Shown: piece after piece, positions 54,141-63,979 of the stretch
Layout of the letters: each line of letters opens with the position of its first letter
Numbering within the stretch: position 1 is the first letter of the stretch
Source of the DNA: Cyanobacteria bacterium REEB67
Lineage (GTDB): Bacteria > Cyanobacteriota > Vampirovibrionia > Obscuribacterales > Obscuribacteraceae
Reading direction: 5' to 3'
Length of the DNA: 64,000 bases
NCBI GenBank assembly: GCA_018971775.1
Contig: JAGXAB010000011.1
Span: 52,425-116,424, forward strand
Notes under the pieces: generated by a model
The model's input: only the letters and a program-made list of their open reading frames with translations
Databases searched by the model: none
Told to the model about the DNA's origin: nothing
Translations under genes and position numbers: made by a program

Positions 54141-54500
54141 CTATTTGGCGGCGAGCACTTTCTCATAATTTTCCGCATCAAATCCTACCAGCAGAGTTTT
54201 ACCCTTCTTAATCATCGGAGCTCTCAAATTGCCCGTGGGACCGAGCATGACGGCGAGCAAATCGGCCTCGGATGGCTTATCCTTGCGCATATCGAAATGC
54301 ACGCGTTTGGTCCCTTTGGTCGCATAAATCTGCTCGACAGAGCCGGCAAGATCAAGTGCTTCAGCGCTTCCCAGCGTTTTTTTGCTGGTCAGGACGACCT
54401 CTTTTGCTGCGACGTTATGGGCTTGCAAAAAGTCTTCCGCTCTTTTGCAAGTCGTGCAACCATTGCGGTGATAACGCCAATCGACAGTAAGATCAGACAT
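54141..54500 (-). CDS. ArsC/Spx family protein
   Basis: This is a small thioredoxin-fold protein of 119 residues. C15 and C18 form a CxxC (GCTTCKR), as in Spx and several ArsC-like reductases rather than the single-Cys arsenate reductase. The family's NLRAPMIKKGKTLLVGF follows at about 90-108, with the Arg-Pro-like 'RAP' that normally marks substrate or partner binding. The start ATG 54500 has GGGAGG 10 bases upstream. It converges with the small membrane protein at a shared terminator. Redox regulator or reductase is undecided. Confidence 0.85.
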   Translation of the reverse strand: MSDLTVDWRYHRNGCTTCKRAEDFLQAHNVAAKEVVLTSKKTLGSAEALDLAGSVEQIYATKGTKRVHFDMRKDKPSEADLLAVMLGPTGNLRAPMIKKGKTLLVGFDAENYEKVLAAK

Positions 54501-54594
54501 CAAAAAGAAACCTCCCGTATATTATCGGCCAGTACTAGAGCTTAATATAGTGGGTATGAACCATGTGTGAATCGAGGGAAACTTAGCGACAGCC

Positions 54595-57453
54595 GTGCCA
54601 GAATTACCAAATCAGAATTTTAAAATGCCCGCCACCGAAGCTCGAAGCTACCTCGAGCAGGCTTCAGCATTGAGTAAACTCGGTCAGTATCAGCAGGCGA
54701 TTCCCCTTTACGAGAGTGCTCTGGCGACCTTGGAGCGCATTTATGGCGGCGACCAACCGGAATTGGCCGAATGCCTGCAAGAACTGGGAGACGCTTACGA
54801 AGCCGCTTATCGTCTCAGTGACGCTCTGCGCATTCACACCCGCCTGCTCCGCCTCGGCGAGCGAGTACTGGGCAAATCAAACCCCAATATCGTCGCCATG
54901 CTCTTCAAGCTCGCCCAGCTCAACGAAATGCTCGGCCGCCCCTATGACGCCCTCGACTTCTGCAGCCAGGCCATGACTGCAGCCAGAATGAGCTTGCCCC
55001 AGGACGATCCGCTAAGCCAGCAAATCACGAACAGCCACCACTATCTGACCACCCTCGCCGAAGCCCAGTCTCAAGCCGAAGAAGAAGCCAGACTGGCCGC
55101 CGAAAAGGCCAACATGGTGCCAGACTGGCAGGCGGAAATGCCACTCGCTAAAATCGCCGATCCAAGTGAAGCCACGGCGCGGATAAAATCGCACATCGTC
55201 ACCGAGTCTCATCAAAGTAGTTACCTGGACCCACGCAGTCTGCCTGCGGCGGGCTCGCCCGAAGCAGCAGCCTATCAAAACGGCGCCGGTCAAATGCGCG
55301 ATTTCGCCAGACAGATGCTGGCAGACATCTCCCCTCAGCAGCCACCACAAATAGTGCCGCCAATGCCTGCGGCGGAGCAGACCGGTCAAAAGGCAGTTCC
55401 CATTCCGGAACAACCTCCGGTGCGCGATATTAACTCGGGCGATACCTATTCGAGCGAAAGTCTCGACAGCGTTCTCAGTGATGTTTTCGACCCCAAGCCG
55501 GAACAAGCGATAGCACCACAAGTAGTATCATCACTGCCTCCGGCGCGGGCACCGCATTCAGGGGCGATCCCACTCAACCGCACCATGTTAGAAATACCGC
55601 GCATGAAGCCCACCGGTCAGATCGATATGCCCAGCGAGATGCCCGACCGTATCCAGAGTCGCATTCAGCAAATCCAGCAAAAAATCCAAGAAAGTAATCA
55701 GGCCGTCATACCGCCTCAGATCGTCGAACATCTCCCTGTTACTCCGCCGGCAATGCTTACCCCGGCCATGCTGACGCCACCGACGCCGCCGCCATTGCCC
55801 GCCACTCCGTCAATGCCGATGCCACCGACGCCTGCCTCACACGTGGACAGTAGCGAACGCTACAAGTTTATCGAAGCCGGCTTTAACGCCGCTCAAAATC
55901 TCAATCAAAATTTCAACCAGCAACATGACTCTTTCGAACAACCACATCCAGGTAATATCGGGCCACTGCCTACAGTGAGCGCCGCGTACAGCGCACCTCC
56001 AAGCCCGCCCTTCAACCAAAATTTTGATAGCGGCCGCAGCGGCACCTATACTATGGATGATCTCGATTCGCTGCGCACAGGAAGGCTGCAAACTGCAGAC
56101 GGCGCCTTCGATGAGGGCGAACCTAAACAAGATATGCGAGGCGCCAGACCGGCCCGCATCGGCGAAGCCGAGAGCAAACGCATTATGCTCTATAAGCTGG
56201 CTAAAAATTACGCCGTGCCGGCGATAGTAATGCTTTCCACGATCACCCTGACGCTTTTTGTCTTATTTGGTAAACCAGCCCCCGAAAATAATCAAGACAA
56301 GGGAGCCGCAGCCACGGGCCAGGGACAAACGACCGGTGCAACGACAGGAGCGAGCAGCGACGCCGCCCAGGGAGCACGCTTCGGCCTCTGGCGCAGTGCC
56401 GACGACAGTCGCGAAGTGCGTCTGACGAGCAGCACCAATGCCCTGCTCGTCACCGGCAATAGTGCTCTATCCATACCCTATGCATCGATTACCAATAACT
56501 GGGGCGACTTGCTGACGGCGATGTTCAGCTCGGTTTTCGAGAAGCAAATCTGGACCGAGAAGCGCGATTCCGGCTTGAAGACGCAGGACGACATCGTCTA
56601 TTACGATCCACAGGGCGCCGAATTTAAAGTGATCGAAAAAATGCGGCGGGTGGCCGCGGTGGCCCAGGCCTATTTTATGAAAAATGGCGAATATCCCAAG
56701 ACTGTCCAGCCGGCGATGGTGACTGATTTTTCCTTCATCAATCCCATGAACGGCAAAGGTTCTGCCGTGGAAATCGAGCCATTGCTAGCGCATTCTATTG
56801 ATGGCGCCGACGCGAAAGCCACGCTTGAATCGGGTCTGCTCGTATCGGACGAAGTCGCCAACCTACCCTTGACTGTGCGCTGCTATGCAGCCGTCTATAG
56901 CGATTCCGAAGACCGCATGCAAGGAGTACGATCGACCTTTTTCTTCGTGCGCGGCACCGACCGCAACGGTCTCTGGCTGGCCTCCGGCCAGGCCGGTCGC
57001 TGCTATGTAGTCTCGGCGGCCGATACGGTCGTGAGTTTACCGGCCGGAAGCGCTCCGGCGGCCAAAGGCATACGTTTAAAGGGCAAAGCGCGAAGCCCGA
57101 TCGGCAAGACAAACAAAGTGGAAGGGGCGGCCGCACCGGTCGCGGTGACACGGCAGATCGATGCCGCGTCGCGGACGGCACTGCGAGCGGTGCAAATAGA
57201 GACACCCGAGAAGAATACCAAACTCTGGCTGATCACAAACCCGGCCTGGCCGATGCTGCTCACCCACCACGCTCTGCCGCTCCTGCTTCTGCTCTTTGCC
57301 GCCCTTGCCCTGACCAAAGGCAAAATGGTCAGCAATGAGCTCGAACGATTGCCGGCAGCCGACCGTGGGTTGAACATACCGATGATCGCAGCCGCCCTCA
57401 TCTTTGGACTGGCGGTGCTTGTGATCATGGCTCAGTTTGTGCTCTTTGCTTAA
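54595..57453 (+). CDS. Large TPR membrane protein with a pseudopilin-like segment
   Basis: The N-terminal 180 residues hold three to four TPR units of the kinesin-light-chain type (for example AIPLYESALATLERIYG). A long Pro/Gln-rich disordered region (about 200-530) follows, then a membrane helix at about 538-560. An extracytoplasmic region of about 320 residues contains MRRVAAVAQAYFMKNGEYP (about 683-701), the pattern seen after the stalk helix in type II/IV pseudopilins. Two C-terminal membrane helices end the protein at about 880-900 and 925-950. The start is GTG at 54595 with no strong ribosome site. The role is unknown; a secretion-related scaffold is plausible (inference). Confidence 0.7.
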   Translation: MPELPNQNFKMPATEARSYLEQASALSKLGQYQQAIPLYESALATLERIYGGDQPELAECLQELGDAYEAAYRLSDALRIHTRLLRLGERVLGKSNPNIVAMLFKLAQLNEMLGRPYDALDFCSQAMTAARMSLPQDDPLSQQITNSHHYLTTLAEAQSQAEEEARLAAEKANMVPDWQAEMPLAKIADPSEATARIKSHIVTESHQSSYLDPRSLPAAGSPEAAAYQNGAGQMRDFARQMLADISPQQPPQIVPPMPAAEQTGQKAVPIPEQPPVRDINSGDTYSSESLDSVLSDVFDPKPEQAIAPQVVSSLPPARAPHSGAIPLNRTMLEIPRMKPTGQIDMPSEMPDRIQSRIQQIQQKIQESNQAVIPPQIVEHLPVTPPAMLTPAMLTPPTPPPLPATPSMPMPPTPASHVDSSERYKFIEAGFNAAQNLNQNFNQQHDSFEQPHPGNIGPLPTVSAAYSAPPSPPFNQNFDSGRSGTYTMDDLDSLRTGRLQTADGAFDEGEPKQDMRGARPARIGEAESKRIMLYKLAKNYAVPAIVMLSTITLTLFVLFGKPAPENNQDKGAAATGQGQTTGATTGASSDAAQGARFGLWRSADDSREVRLTSSTNALLVTGNSALSIPYASITNNWGDLLTAMFSSVFEKQIWTEKRDSGLKTQDDIVYYDPQGAEFKVIEKMRRVAAVAQAYFMKNGEYPKTVQPAMVTDFSFINPMNGKGSAVEIEPLLAHSIDGADAKATLESGLLVSDEVANLPLTVRCYAAVYSDSEDRMQGVRSTFFFVRGTDRNGLWLASGQAGRCYVVSAADTVVSLPAGSAPAAKGIRLKGKARSPIGKTNKVEGAAAPVAVTRQIDAASRTALRAVQIETPEKNTKLWLITNPAWPMLLTHHALPLLLLLFAALALTKGKMVSNELERLPAADRGLNIPMIAAALIFGLAVLVIMAQFVLFA

Positions 57454-57487
57454 AAGTGGCAAAAAGGCAATTACAAAAAAACACAAT

Positions 57488-58231
57488 TTAGAGAAGATAT
57501 TCAGCCAGGAAATAACTGGCCACGCCAAAGGCGACCGAGACATTGAGAGACTCTTTGCGACCGCGCATATTCAGGTGGCAGATCTGATCAGCCATCGCGA
57601 CACCTTCATGCGATAAGCCACCGACCTCGTTTCCGACGATCAGCGCCAGCGGCAACTGCAATTTTTCCGCTTTCAAACTTTCATAGAGACCAGTCGATCC
57701 ATCACACTTTTCCAGGGCGACTATCTGATAGCCTTTCTTTTTAAGGGGCATCACTGCTGCCGGCAGAAATATCTGGTAGCCAAATGGCATCCAGGTCTCG
57801 GCCCCCAGAGAGACTTTGGCGATTTCGTTGCGCGGTGGTACACCGGTCATGCCACAGAGATAAAGTCTGGAAAACCCGGCCGCGTCCGCGGTCCGGAAGA
57901 TCGCTCCGACATTGTGCAGACTGCGGATATTGTCCAGTACGACGACGAGGGGCTCTTTGAGCGGGTCCGGGTCGGGCTCTTGATTTTGCCTGGCCAGAGC
58001 TTCCAGATCGAGCGGATGCTGCGAGTCGAGCATCGGCCGATGCAACTTATGGCGAATCTGAGCGGAGAGCAGCTTCTGCACGGCCGAAACGGAGCGCGGC
58101 GAAAACTTCTTGCCGCAGGCAGGACAGTCTTGCGCCACGACCGGGCCGGTGTCACTTGGCTGGGGCGCTCTATATTCGGAAACTATCCCACAGTCAGGAT
58201 AGGGACACTGGCAATTGTATGGTTCGTCCAA
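57488..58231 (-). CDS. TrmH/SpoU-family RNA methyltransferase with N-terminal zinc ribbon
   Basis: This enzyme transfers a methyl group to RNA, usually ribose 2'-O, from SAM. The trefoil-knot motifs are NIRSLHNVGAIFRTADAAG (motif 1), LALIVGNEVGGLS (motif 2) and NMRGRKESLNVSVAFGVA (motif 3). Before them are about 60 residues with cysteine pairs CQCPYPDCG and CPACGKKF, a likely zinc ribbon. RNA target is unknown. It follows the TPR gene by 5 bases on the same strand, a two-gene unit. Confidence 0.88.
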   Translation of the reverse strand: MDEPYNCQCPYPDCGIVSEYRAPQPSDTGPVVAQDCPACGKKFSPRSVSAVQKLLSAQIRHKLHRPMLDSQHPLDLEALARQNQEPDPDPLKEPLVVVLDNIRSLHNVGAIFRTADAAGFSRLYLCGMTGVPPRNEIAKVSLGAETWMPFGYQIFLPAAVMPLKKKGYQIVALEKCDGSTGLYESLKAEKLQLPLALIVGNEVGGLSHEGVAMADQICHLNMRGRKESLNVSVAFGVASYFLAEYLL

Positions 58232-58236
58232 TCAGG

Positions 58237-58860
58237 CTACGCCTTTTGCTTGGCTTCGATGCCGCTGGCAAATTGTTCCATCTGTGCGGCAATCGAATCG
58301 CGGCTGGTCTTGCGCAGCAGATGAGCGTAATTGCGCAGGAGATTGATCAAAGCCGGATGATTATTGCCAAGGGTTTTGTTTTTGATGTCCAGAGATTTGC
58401 GGTAGTGGCCGTCGGCCTCGTCGTAGCGCATCTGAGCGTGGCAAACGAGGGCCAGGTGATAAAGGGCCTTGCCGATTTCCAGATGTCCTTCGGGAAAAGT
58501 TTTGCGGCGCAAAGTGAGAGTTTTTTCAAAGCTGGTCATAGCGTCCTTGTAAAAGCCACGCTTGAAATAGACCGTGCCGAGATTATTCAAGACAGTAGCC
58601 ACATCTTCGTGGTCAGCGCCTTGATGGTTTTCGCGAATCTCCAGGGCCCGCTTGTAAAGGGATTCGGCTGCGGGAAAGTTACCGCGGAGATACTCGCACT
58701 GGGCCATACCTTCCAGAGTAGCGACTGTCCGACCGTCCCCCTTGGAAAATTGTTCCGCCGCTTCCAGGGCAGCCTGCCAATCTCTGAGGGCAGTTTCGTT
58801 GTCGCCGTCTTCCATCGCCCGGACGGCAGAATCGCGCAAATCGGACCAGATCTTGGACAT
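58237..58860 (-). CDS. TPR-repeat protein of kinesin-light-chain type
   Basis: The 207 residues are made of about four TPR units of the 42-residue type: ALEAAEQFSKGDGRTVATLEGMAQCE, LGTVYFKRGFYKDAMTSFEKTL, LALVCHAQMRYDEADGHYRKSL and NYAHLLRKT, each cut here to the repeat core. There is no signal peptide and no enzyme. It is the first gene of a unit with the SpoU methyltransferase, which suggests a binding partner role (inference). Confidence 0.8.
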   Translation of the reverse strand: MSKIWSDLRDSAVRAMEDGDNETALRDWQAALEAAEQFSKGDGRTVATLEGMAQCEYLRGNFPAAESLYKRALEIRENHQGADHEDVATVLNNLGTVYFKRGFYKDAMTSFEKTLTLRRKTFPEGHLEIGKALYHLALVCHAQMRYDEADGHYRKSLDIKNKTLGNNHPALINLLRNYAHLLRKTSRDSIAAQMEQFASGIEAKQKA

Positions 58861-59049
58861 TAATAATCAACCTTCTAAGGACTCTTACTCAAATTATGTG
58901 CCCGCTCGGAAGCAAAGCTATAAACCTCGCGCCGTATAAAAGACACAGGTTTGCGAATTTTAAGTCGGCCGGGTCTGATAAATAATGGCGCGTTGCCTTA
59001 AACAAGCGATACACTTAGGAGCTTTGATTTTTGCCCTGGAGGGGATTTT

Positions 59050-60909
59050 ATGACGCTGGCCAAGCAAGCCGATAAAAGCAAGACCGAAAAGGCTCAGGAC
59101 GACAGCCCGAATGCGGCCGCCGAGCAGGCCAAGCCTGTGCGCAAAGAAATCATCAAAAAATTTCCTGTCAGTTGCAATCTCACCAACTACGAAGACACCT
59201 ATGCCACCTTTTCCTGGGAAGACGCCAAAAAAGAAATTTCCTACTTCGCCGACGGCAAAGTAAACGCTGCTTACAACGCCATCGACCGTCATTTGAACAA
59301 CGGCCGACGCAATAAGGTCGCCCTCTACAGCGTCGATGCCAAAGGCACCCTGCAAAAGTTTACTTTCCAGGAAATGTATGAAGAGGTCAATCGGCTCGGC
59401 AACGCTCTCAAGTCGCTGGGCATCAAAAAAGGCGACCGCGTCTTTGTCTTCCTCACCCGCGTCCCTGAACTCTACATCGCCACCATCGCCATCGCCAAGA
59501 TCGGAGCAATCGCCGGCCCCCTGTTCAGTGCCTTCGGTCCGGACGCCCTCAGAGACAGATTGCTCGATGCTCAGGGCAAAATCGTGATCACCAATCTGCC
59601 GCTCAAAGACAAAATCGACGGCATCAAACATGATCTGCCCGACCTGGAGCACATCATCGTCGTCGGCGGCGATCCCAAAAACGACAGCAAGCACACCAGA
59701 GGCACTGGCGAAAAGCACAAGAAAGGCTATGTAAGCGAACTCGACTACGCCACCTTGATGGCCGAACAATCGACTCAGCTCAAGTGCGAACCAATGGATC
59801 CCGAAGATCCGCTCTACCTGCTCTATACCTCAGGCACCACCGGTAAACCCAAAGGTGTGGTGCACGTGCATGCCGACATCCTCGGACAGCACATGACGAG
59901 CAAATGGGTACTGGATCTGCGCGATGACGACATCTACTGGTGCACAGCCGATCCCGGCTGGGTAACCGGCACCGTATATGGTATCTTCGGTCCCTGGTCG
60001 AACGGTGCATCCTGCGTCACTTACGAGGGACGTTTCGACGCGGCGAGCTGGTACGCGCTCATCGACAGATTAAAAATAACCGTCTGGTACACCGCGCCGA
60101 CAGCCCTGCGCATGCTGATGAAAGCCGGTGATGACCTGGTCTATGAAGCTGACCTAGGCTCGCTGCGCCACATCCTCTCGGTCGGCGAACCGCTCAATCC
60201 GGAAGTGGTGCGCTGGGGTATGAAAGTATTTGGTCTGCCCATCCACGACAACTGGTGGCAGACTGAAACGGGCATGCAACTGATCGCCAATCTACCTTGC
60301 AATCCGATCAAACCAGGATCGATGGGCAAGCCTCTGCCCGGCGTCTACGCTGCCATCGTCGACGATAGCGGCAAAGAACTGGAAGCAGGCGAACTCGGTC
60401 GCCTCGTCGTCCGTCCAGGCTGGCCCTCGATGCTGCGTACAATCTGGCGCAATCAGCCCAAATTCGATGAATATTTCAAAATCCCCGGCTGGTATTTCAG
60501 CGGCGACAATGCCTGGAAAGATGAGGACGGATACTTCATTTTTGTCGGACGCGCCGATGATGTTATCAACACATCCGGCCACCGCGTTGGACCTTTTGAA
60601 GTAGAATCGGCCCTGGTCGAGCACAAAGCGATAGCAGAAGCCGGCGTCATCGGCAAACCAGACAAAGAACGCGGCGAGATCATCAAAGCCTTTGTCGTCC
60701 TCGCTGACGGTTATACAGATTCGGAAGAGTTGATGGTTGAAATCCGTGAGCACACGAAAAAGCAGCTTGCCGCCCACGCCTATCCCCGCGAAATAGAAGT
60801 GAAAGACAGTCTGCCCAAGACTCGCTCCGGCAAAATCATGCGCCGCTTGCTCAAGGCCTGGGAGCTTGGTTTGCCTACCGGCGACACCTCGGCCCTGGAA
60901 GAGGACTGA
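59050..60909 (+). CDS. acsA: Acetyl-CoA synthetase (AMP-forming)
   Basis: The enzyme activates acetate to acetyl-CoA with ATP. P-loop YTSGTTGKPKG is at 259-269 and the acetate-limiting WWQTETG at 402-408 is intact. The adenylation lysine is K595 in KTRSGKIMRR, and the C-terminus KAWELGLPTGDTSALEED is typical of AcsA. A Lys/Ala-rich 35-residue N-terminal extension precedes the conserved part. GGAGG sits about 7 bases before the ATG. It is probably the acetate enzyme, whereas the paralogue at 12283 has lost the acetate-specific motif. Confidence 0.93.
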   Translation: MTLAKQADKSKTEKAQDDSPNAAAEQAKPVRKEIIKKFPVSCNLTNYEDTYATFSWEDAKKEISYFADGKVNAAYNAIDRHLNNGRRNKVALYSVDAKGTLQKFTFQEMYEEVNRLGNALKSLGIKKGDRVFVFLTRVPELYIATIAIAKIGAIAGPLFSAFGPDALRDRLLDAQGKIVITNLPLKDKIDGIKHDLPDLEHIIVVGGDPKNDSKHTRGTGEKHKKGYVSELDYATLMAEQSTQLKCEPMDPEDPLYLLYTSGTTGKPKGVVHVHADILGQHMTSKWVLDLRDDDIYWCTADPGWVTGTVYGIFGPWSNGASCVTYEGRFDAASWYALIDRLKITVWYTAPTALRMLMKAGDDLVYEADLGSLRHILSVGEPLNPEVVRWGMKVFGLPIHDNWWQTETGMQLIANLPCNPIKPGSMGKPLPGVYAAIVDDSGKELEAGELGRLVVRPGWPSMLRTIWRNQPKFDEYFKIPGWYFSGDNAWKDEDGYFIFVGRADDVINTSGHRVGPFEVESALVEHKAIAEAGVIGKPDKERGEIIKAFVVLADGYTDSEELMVEIREHTKKQLAAHAYPREIEVKDSLPKTRSGKIMRRLLKAWELGLPTGDTSALEED

Positions 60910-60999
60910 TCGACAGCGCGCTCTGCATTGATTTGCTTGCGGGTTGATATATACGCCACATATTTACCGCATACTCATCACACCTTCGACAAATAAAAA

Positions 61000-61031
61000 G
61001 AAGGGGCGCAAATATTTTGTTTGCGCCCTTC
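61000..61031. terminator. Imperfect hairpin after acsA
   Basis: GAAGGGGCGCAAA pairs with TTTGCGCCCTTC with one bulged G around a 7-base loop. The right flank lacks a T-run for the plus strand, but the minus strand has CTTTTTATTTG after the stem. It may end acsA transcription weakly or protect the mRNA end. Confidence 0.45.
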
Positions 61032-61162
61032 TCATCAATATGGGGCTGTTCTAAGGTCAAGGTTAGCGAAGCGCTCTTCTATCTCGGTGCCGATCAAGCT
61101 AAACTAGATCAATCACCAAAAACTTGAACTTTTTGCATGACCCGCCCGTTTAGTAAGGCATC

Positions 61163-62530
61163 ATGATCGCTGACACTTCATATCAAGACCACAATATCGA
61201 GCGTCTACCGCCCCAGTCTCTGGAAGCGGAGCAGGCTGTGCTGGGCGCCCTTCTAGTCAGTGGCGACGGCGTCTCGCGCATCGTCGATGTGCTCGAGCCT
61301 GAATACTTTTACCGAAAAGCGCATCAGATCGTCTACGCCACGATGATCGATCTCTATGACGCCAACGAACCAATCGACATCGTTACCGTCTCCCAATCGC
61401 TGAAAGACGAGGGCAAGCTCGAGCTGGTCGGTGGCCGTCAGTACATCACCGATCTTTCGACATCGGTGGCCACCACGGCCAACCTGGAATTTTACGCCAA
61501 GCTCGTCCAGGAAAAAGCGCTGATGCGCAGCTTGATCCGCGCCGGCACGGAAATCGTCGGCAACTGCTATGAAGAAACCGACGCTGATGTCGCCCTCGAT
61601 AAAGCCGAGCACCTAATCTTCACGTTGGCGCAAAAGCGCAACATGCAGGCTCTCACTCACATCAAGCATATAGTCGAAACATCCTTCCAGATGATCGAAG
61701 CGCGTTACGAAAATCGTGACGCACTTTCGGGCGTGCCGTCAGGATTTTATGACCTGGATGCGATGACCTCCGGCTTCCAGAAAAACGATCTGGTGATTAT
61801 CGCCGCCCGTCCGTCAATGGGCAAAACGGCCTTCGTACTCAACGTCGCCCAGGCCGCCGCCGTCGAAAACAATGTGCCGGTAGCAATCTTCTCTCTGGAA
61901 ATGTCGAAGGAATCACTCGTCCAACGTATGCTTTGCGCCGAAGCGAAAATCGATTCTAACCGTTTGCGCACTGGCCATCTGCACACCAATGACTGGACGC
62001 ATCTGGCCATGGCCATGGGCAGACTTGGCGAAGCGCCGGTCTTCATCGATGACTCGGCGATGATGAACGTGCTGGAAATTCGCGCCAAATGCCGCCGGCT
62101 TAAATCCGAGGCCAAGGGTCTCGGCATGATCATCATCGACTATATCCAGCTTCTTCAGGGTCGTAAAGGCGGTACCGATAACCGCGTGCAAGAAGTATCC
62201 GAAATTTCGCGCGGTCTGAAAACTCTTGCCCGTGAGCTGGAATGCCCCGTAATCGCACTTTCGCAGCTCTCCCGCGCCGTTGAAGCAAGACAGAACAAAA
62301 GACCGATGCTCTCGGACTTGAGAGAATCGGGCAGCATTGAGCAGGACGCCGACCTCGTTATGTTCATTTACCGCGACGAATATTACAATCCGGAAACGGA
62401 CAAACGCGGCGAAGCAGAAATCATCATCGCCAAACAAAGAAATGGCCCGGTCGGTACGGTCGACCTGCTCTATCAGGGCAGTATCACACGCTTCCTCAAC
62501 AAGGTCGCCAACCAATATCCGCCGGAATAG
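61163..62530 (+). CDS. dnaB: Replicative DNA helicase DnaB
   Basis: DnaB is the hexameric helicase that unwinds DNA ahead of the replication fork. The N-terminal primase-binding domain begins PPQSLEAEQAVLGALL. Walker A is in ARPSMGKTA with K221, followed by the RecA-like core EMSKESLVQRM, IIIDYIQLLQG, ALSQLSRAVE and SDLRESGSIEQDADLV. Length 455 is normal and no intein is present. AAGG precedes the ATG. It faces the secreted protein gene with a 6-base gap and no terminator. Confidence 0.97.
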   Translation: MIADTSYQDHNIERLPPQSLEAEQAVLGALLVSGDGVSRIVDVLEPEYFYRKAHQIVYATMIDLYDANEPIDIVTVSQSLKDEGKLELVGGRQYITDLSTSVATTANLEFYAKLVQEKALMRSLIRAGTEIVGNCYEETDADVALDKAEHLIFTLAQKRNMQALTHIKHIVETSFQMIEARYENRDALSGVPSGFYDLDAMTSGFQKNDLVIIAARPSMGKTAFVLNVAQAAAVENNVPVAIFSLEMSKESLVQRMLCAEAKIDSNRLRTGHLHTNDWTHLAMAMGRLGEAPVFIDDSAMMNVLEIRAKCRRLKSEAKGLGMIIIDYIQLLQGRKGGTDNRVQEVSEISRGLKTLARELECPVIALSQLSRAVEARQNKRPMLSDLRESGSIEQDADLVMFIYRDEYYNPETDKRGEAEIIIAKQRNGPVGTVDLLYQGSITRFLNKVANQYPPE

Positions 62531-62536
62531 CCAGTA

Positions 62537-63979
62537 TCACCAGCCTTCCAACTGCGACGCTTTGATCCGTTTCTCCGACTTGTCGAGCGCGTCCAGCCTG
62601 CGTTGCAAACGCTGCTTTGGCAAATTACCGGCTTTCTGCAAAGCCCTTTTAAATCTATAGTGGCGCACCTCGGTCGAGGCCGTGTCATAGAGCGAGTAGG
62701 TCTGACCTGTCGATTGCACGATGCGACCGGCCAGATTCAACCGGTTGGCGACCAGCTTGCTATGACGTGCGCTCTCACTTAATCGGCGAGAGATTTGATA
62801 ATAAGCAATCGTATTCATCAGTGAGCGCGTCACTCCGCTGAGACCGATAAGGGGACCGGAGATCGCCTGCTGATCAGCAATTCGCCTCAACCTCAGCACA
62901 GTTTCCACTTCTCGATCGAGGGGCCCATCGAGAGCGGCAGATTCCCGGATAAGGAAGGCAAGTTCTTTTTCTTCACCGACGGCTTCGACACCGCCGGCAG
63001 TTTTTGCCTCAGGAGTATAATCGTATTCGGCCAGGACTGAGTCGATGTTTTGCGGTCGTCCAAGCGGAAATATTTTATCCAGATGCTTTCTTTGCCTGGC
63101 GGCAATCAGTCTGCCGGCTTCGTGCTTGAAGAGTGGGTTGAACACGACGATGCCGTTGGCGACCAGATTGAGGATAGCAGCATTACCACCCGTACCGCTC
63201 ACCCTGAAGCCCTTAAGGACGAGACAGGAAGCGGACATTTGCAAATAGCCCTGGGCAGAGTCCAGAGCATAAAAAGTATTTTCAGACCATTCTTGAGAGC
63301 GCGAACTGACACTCCAATTTTTAAATTCAAAAATTAGTTGATTGCGCAGATGCTCGAGCAATCGTCCCTGCAAGGAATAAAGCCTGTCCTCATCGCCAAA
63401 GGGCACTTTAGCCATGAGTTGCTTGCGCTTATCGAGCAGGTCGGCGATAGTGTGATCGATTGCTTGCACTTCAGCCACAGACCTTGATGGCGAATAGCCT
63501 CGCCTGTTTGCAATGACGGTCTGCCGCAAGTTTTGCAGTAGCTCGACGGCAGAGCTTGTGCCGGTAATTGCCTGACCGGTAAGAGCGCATGTCACAGCCG
63601 AGCGTTGCGCCGACTCGGAAATGCGCGCCAGATTACTGAAACCGCGCGCACGTTCACCGATATCGATGACGGTATTGGTAAAATTCAGTGCTGTACCGGC
63701 TTCGCGCTGCATGGGGTAAAGCCATTCCTGGCTGAAATTTTTCTGGTTGACGCCGCCGTGATAGTGCAGGTTGAAGCGCGCCAGTTCAATTACATGCAAC
63801 ATGATTTTCTGGTCGAGGGCAGCGATCTTATCTTTGATTTCAGATTCGGAAGGGACAGATGGCTCGGCCGTGCTCTCTTGCAAGGCCAGAGCAGGCATTT
63901 CCAGGGCGACTAGCAAGACAAGCGAAAGCAAGCCGCCTCGACAAAAATCGAGAAAGGCCAACCACCGGTCGTTTGCCAT
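62537..63979 (-). CDS. Secreted, mostly helical protein of unknown function
   Basis: A signal peptide is clear at about 14-33 (GGLLSLVLLVALEMPALA). The mature 445 residues are largely helical, with a hydrophobic central region (about 275-295, GGNAAILNLVANGIVVFNP) and a second around 370-395 (ISGPLIGLSGVTRSLM). No domain is recognised. The C-terminus is basic. It converges with dnaB 6 bases away and runs from ATG 63979, 21 bases from the window end. Confidence 0.65.
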   Translation of the reverse strand: MANDRWLAFLDFCRGGLLSLVLLVALEMPALALQESTAEPSVPSESEIKDKIAALDQKIMLHVIELARFNLHYHGGVNQKNFSQEWLYPMQREAGTALNFTNTVIDIGERARGFSNLARISESAQRSAVTCALTGQAITGTSSAVELLQNLRQTVIANRRGYSPSRSVAEVQAIDHTIADLLDKRKQLMAKVPFGDEDRLYSLQGRLLEHLRNQLIFEFKNWSVSSRSQEWSENTFYALDSAQGYLQMSASCLVLKGFRVSGTGGNAAILNLVANGIVVFNPLFKHEAGRLIAARQRKHLDKIFPLGRPQNIDSVLAEYDYTPEAKTAGGVEAVGEEKELAFLIRESAALDGPLDREVETVLRLRRIADQQAISGPLIGLSGVTRSLMNTIAYYQISRRLSESARHSKLVANRLNLAGRIVQSTGQTYSLYDTASTEVRHYRFKRALQKAGNLPKQRLQRRLDALDKSEKRIKASQLEGW

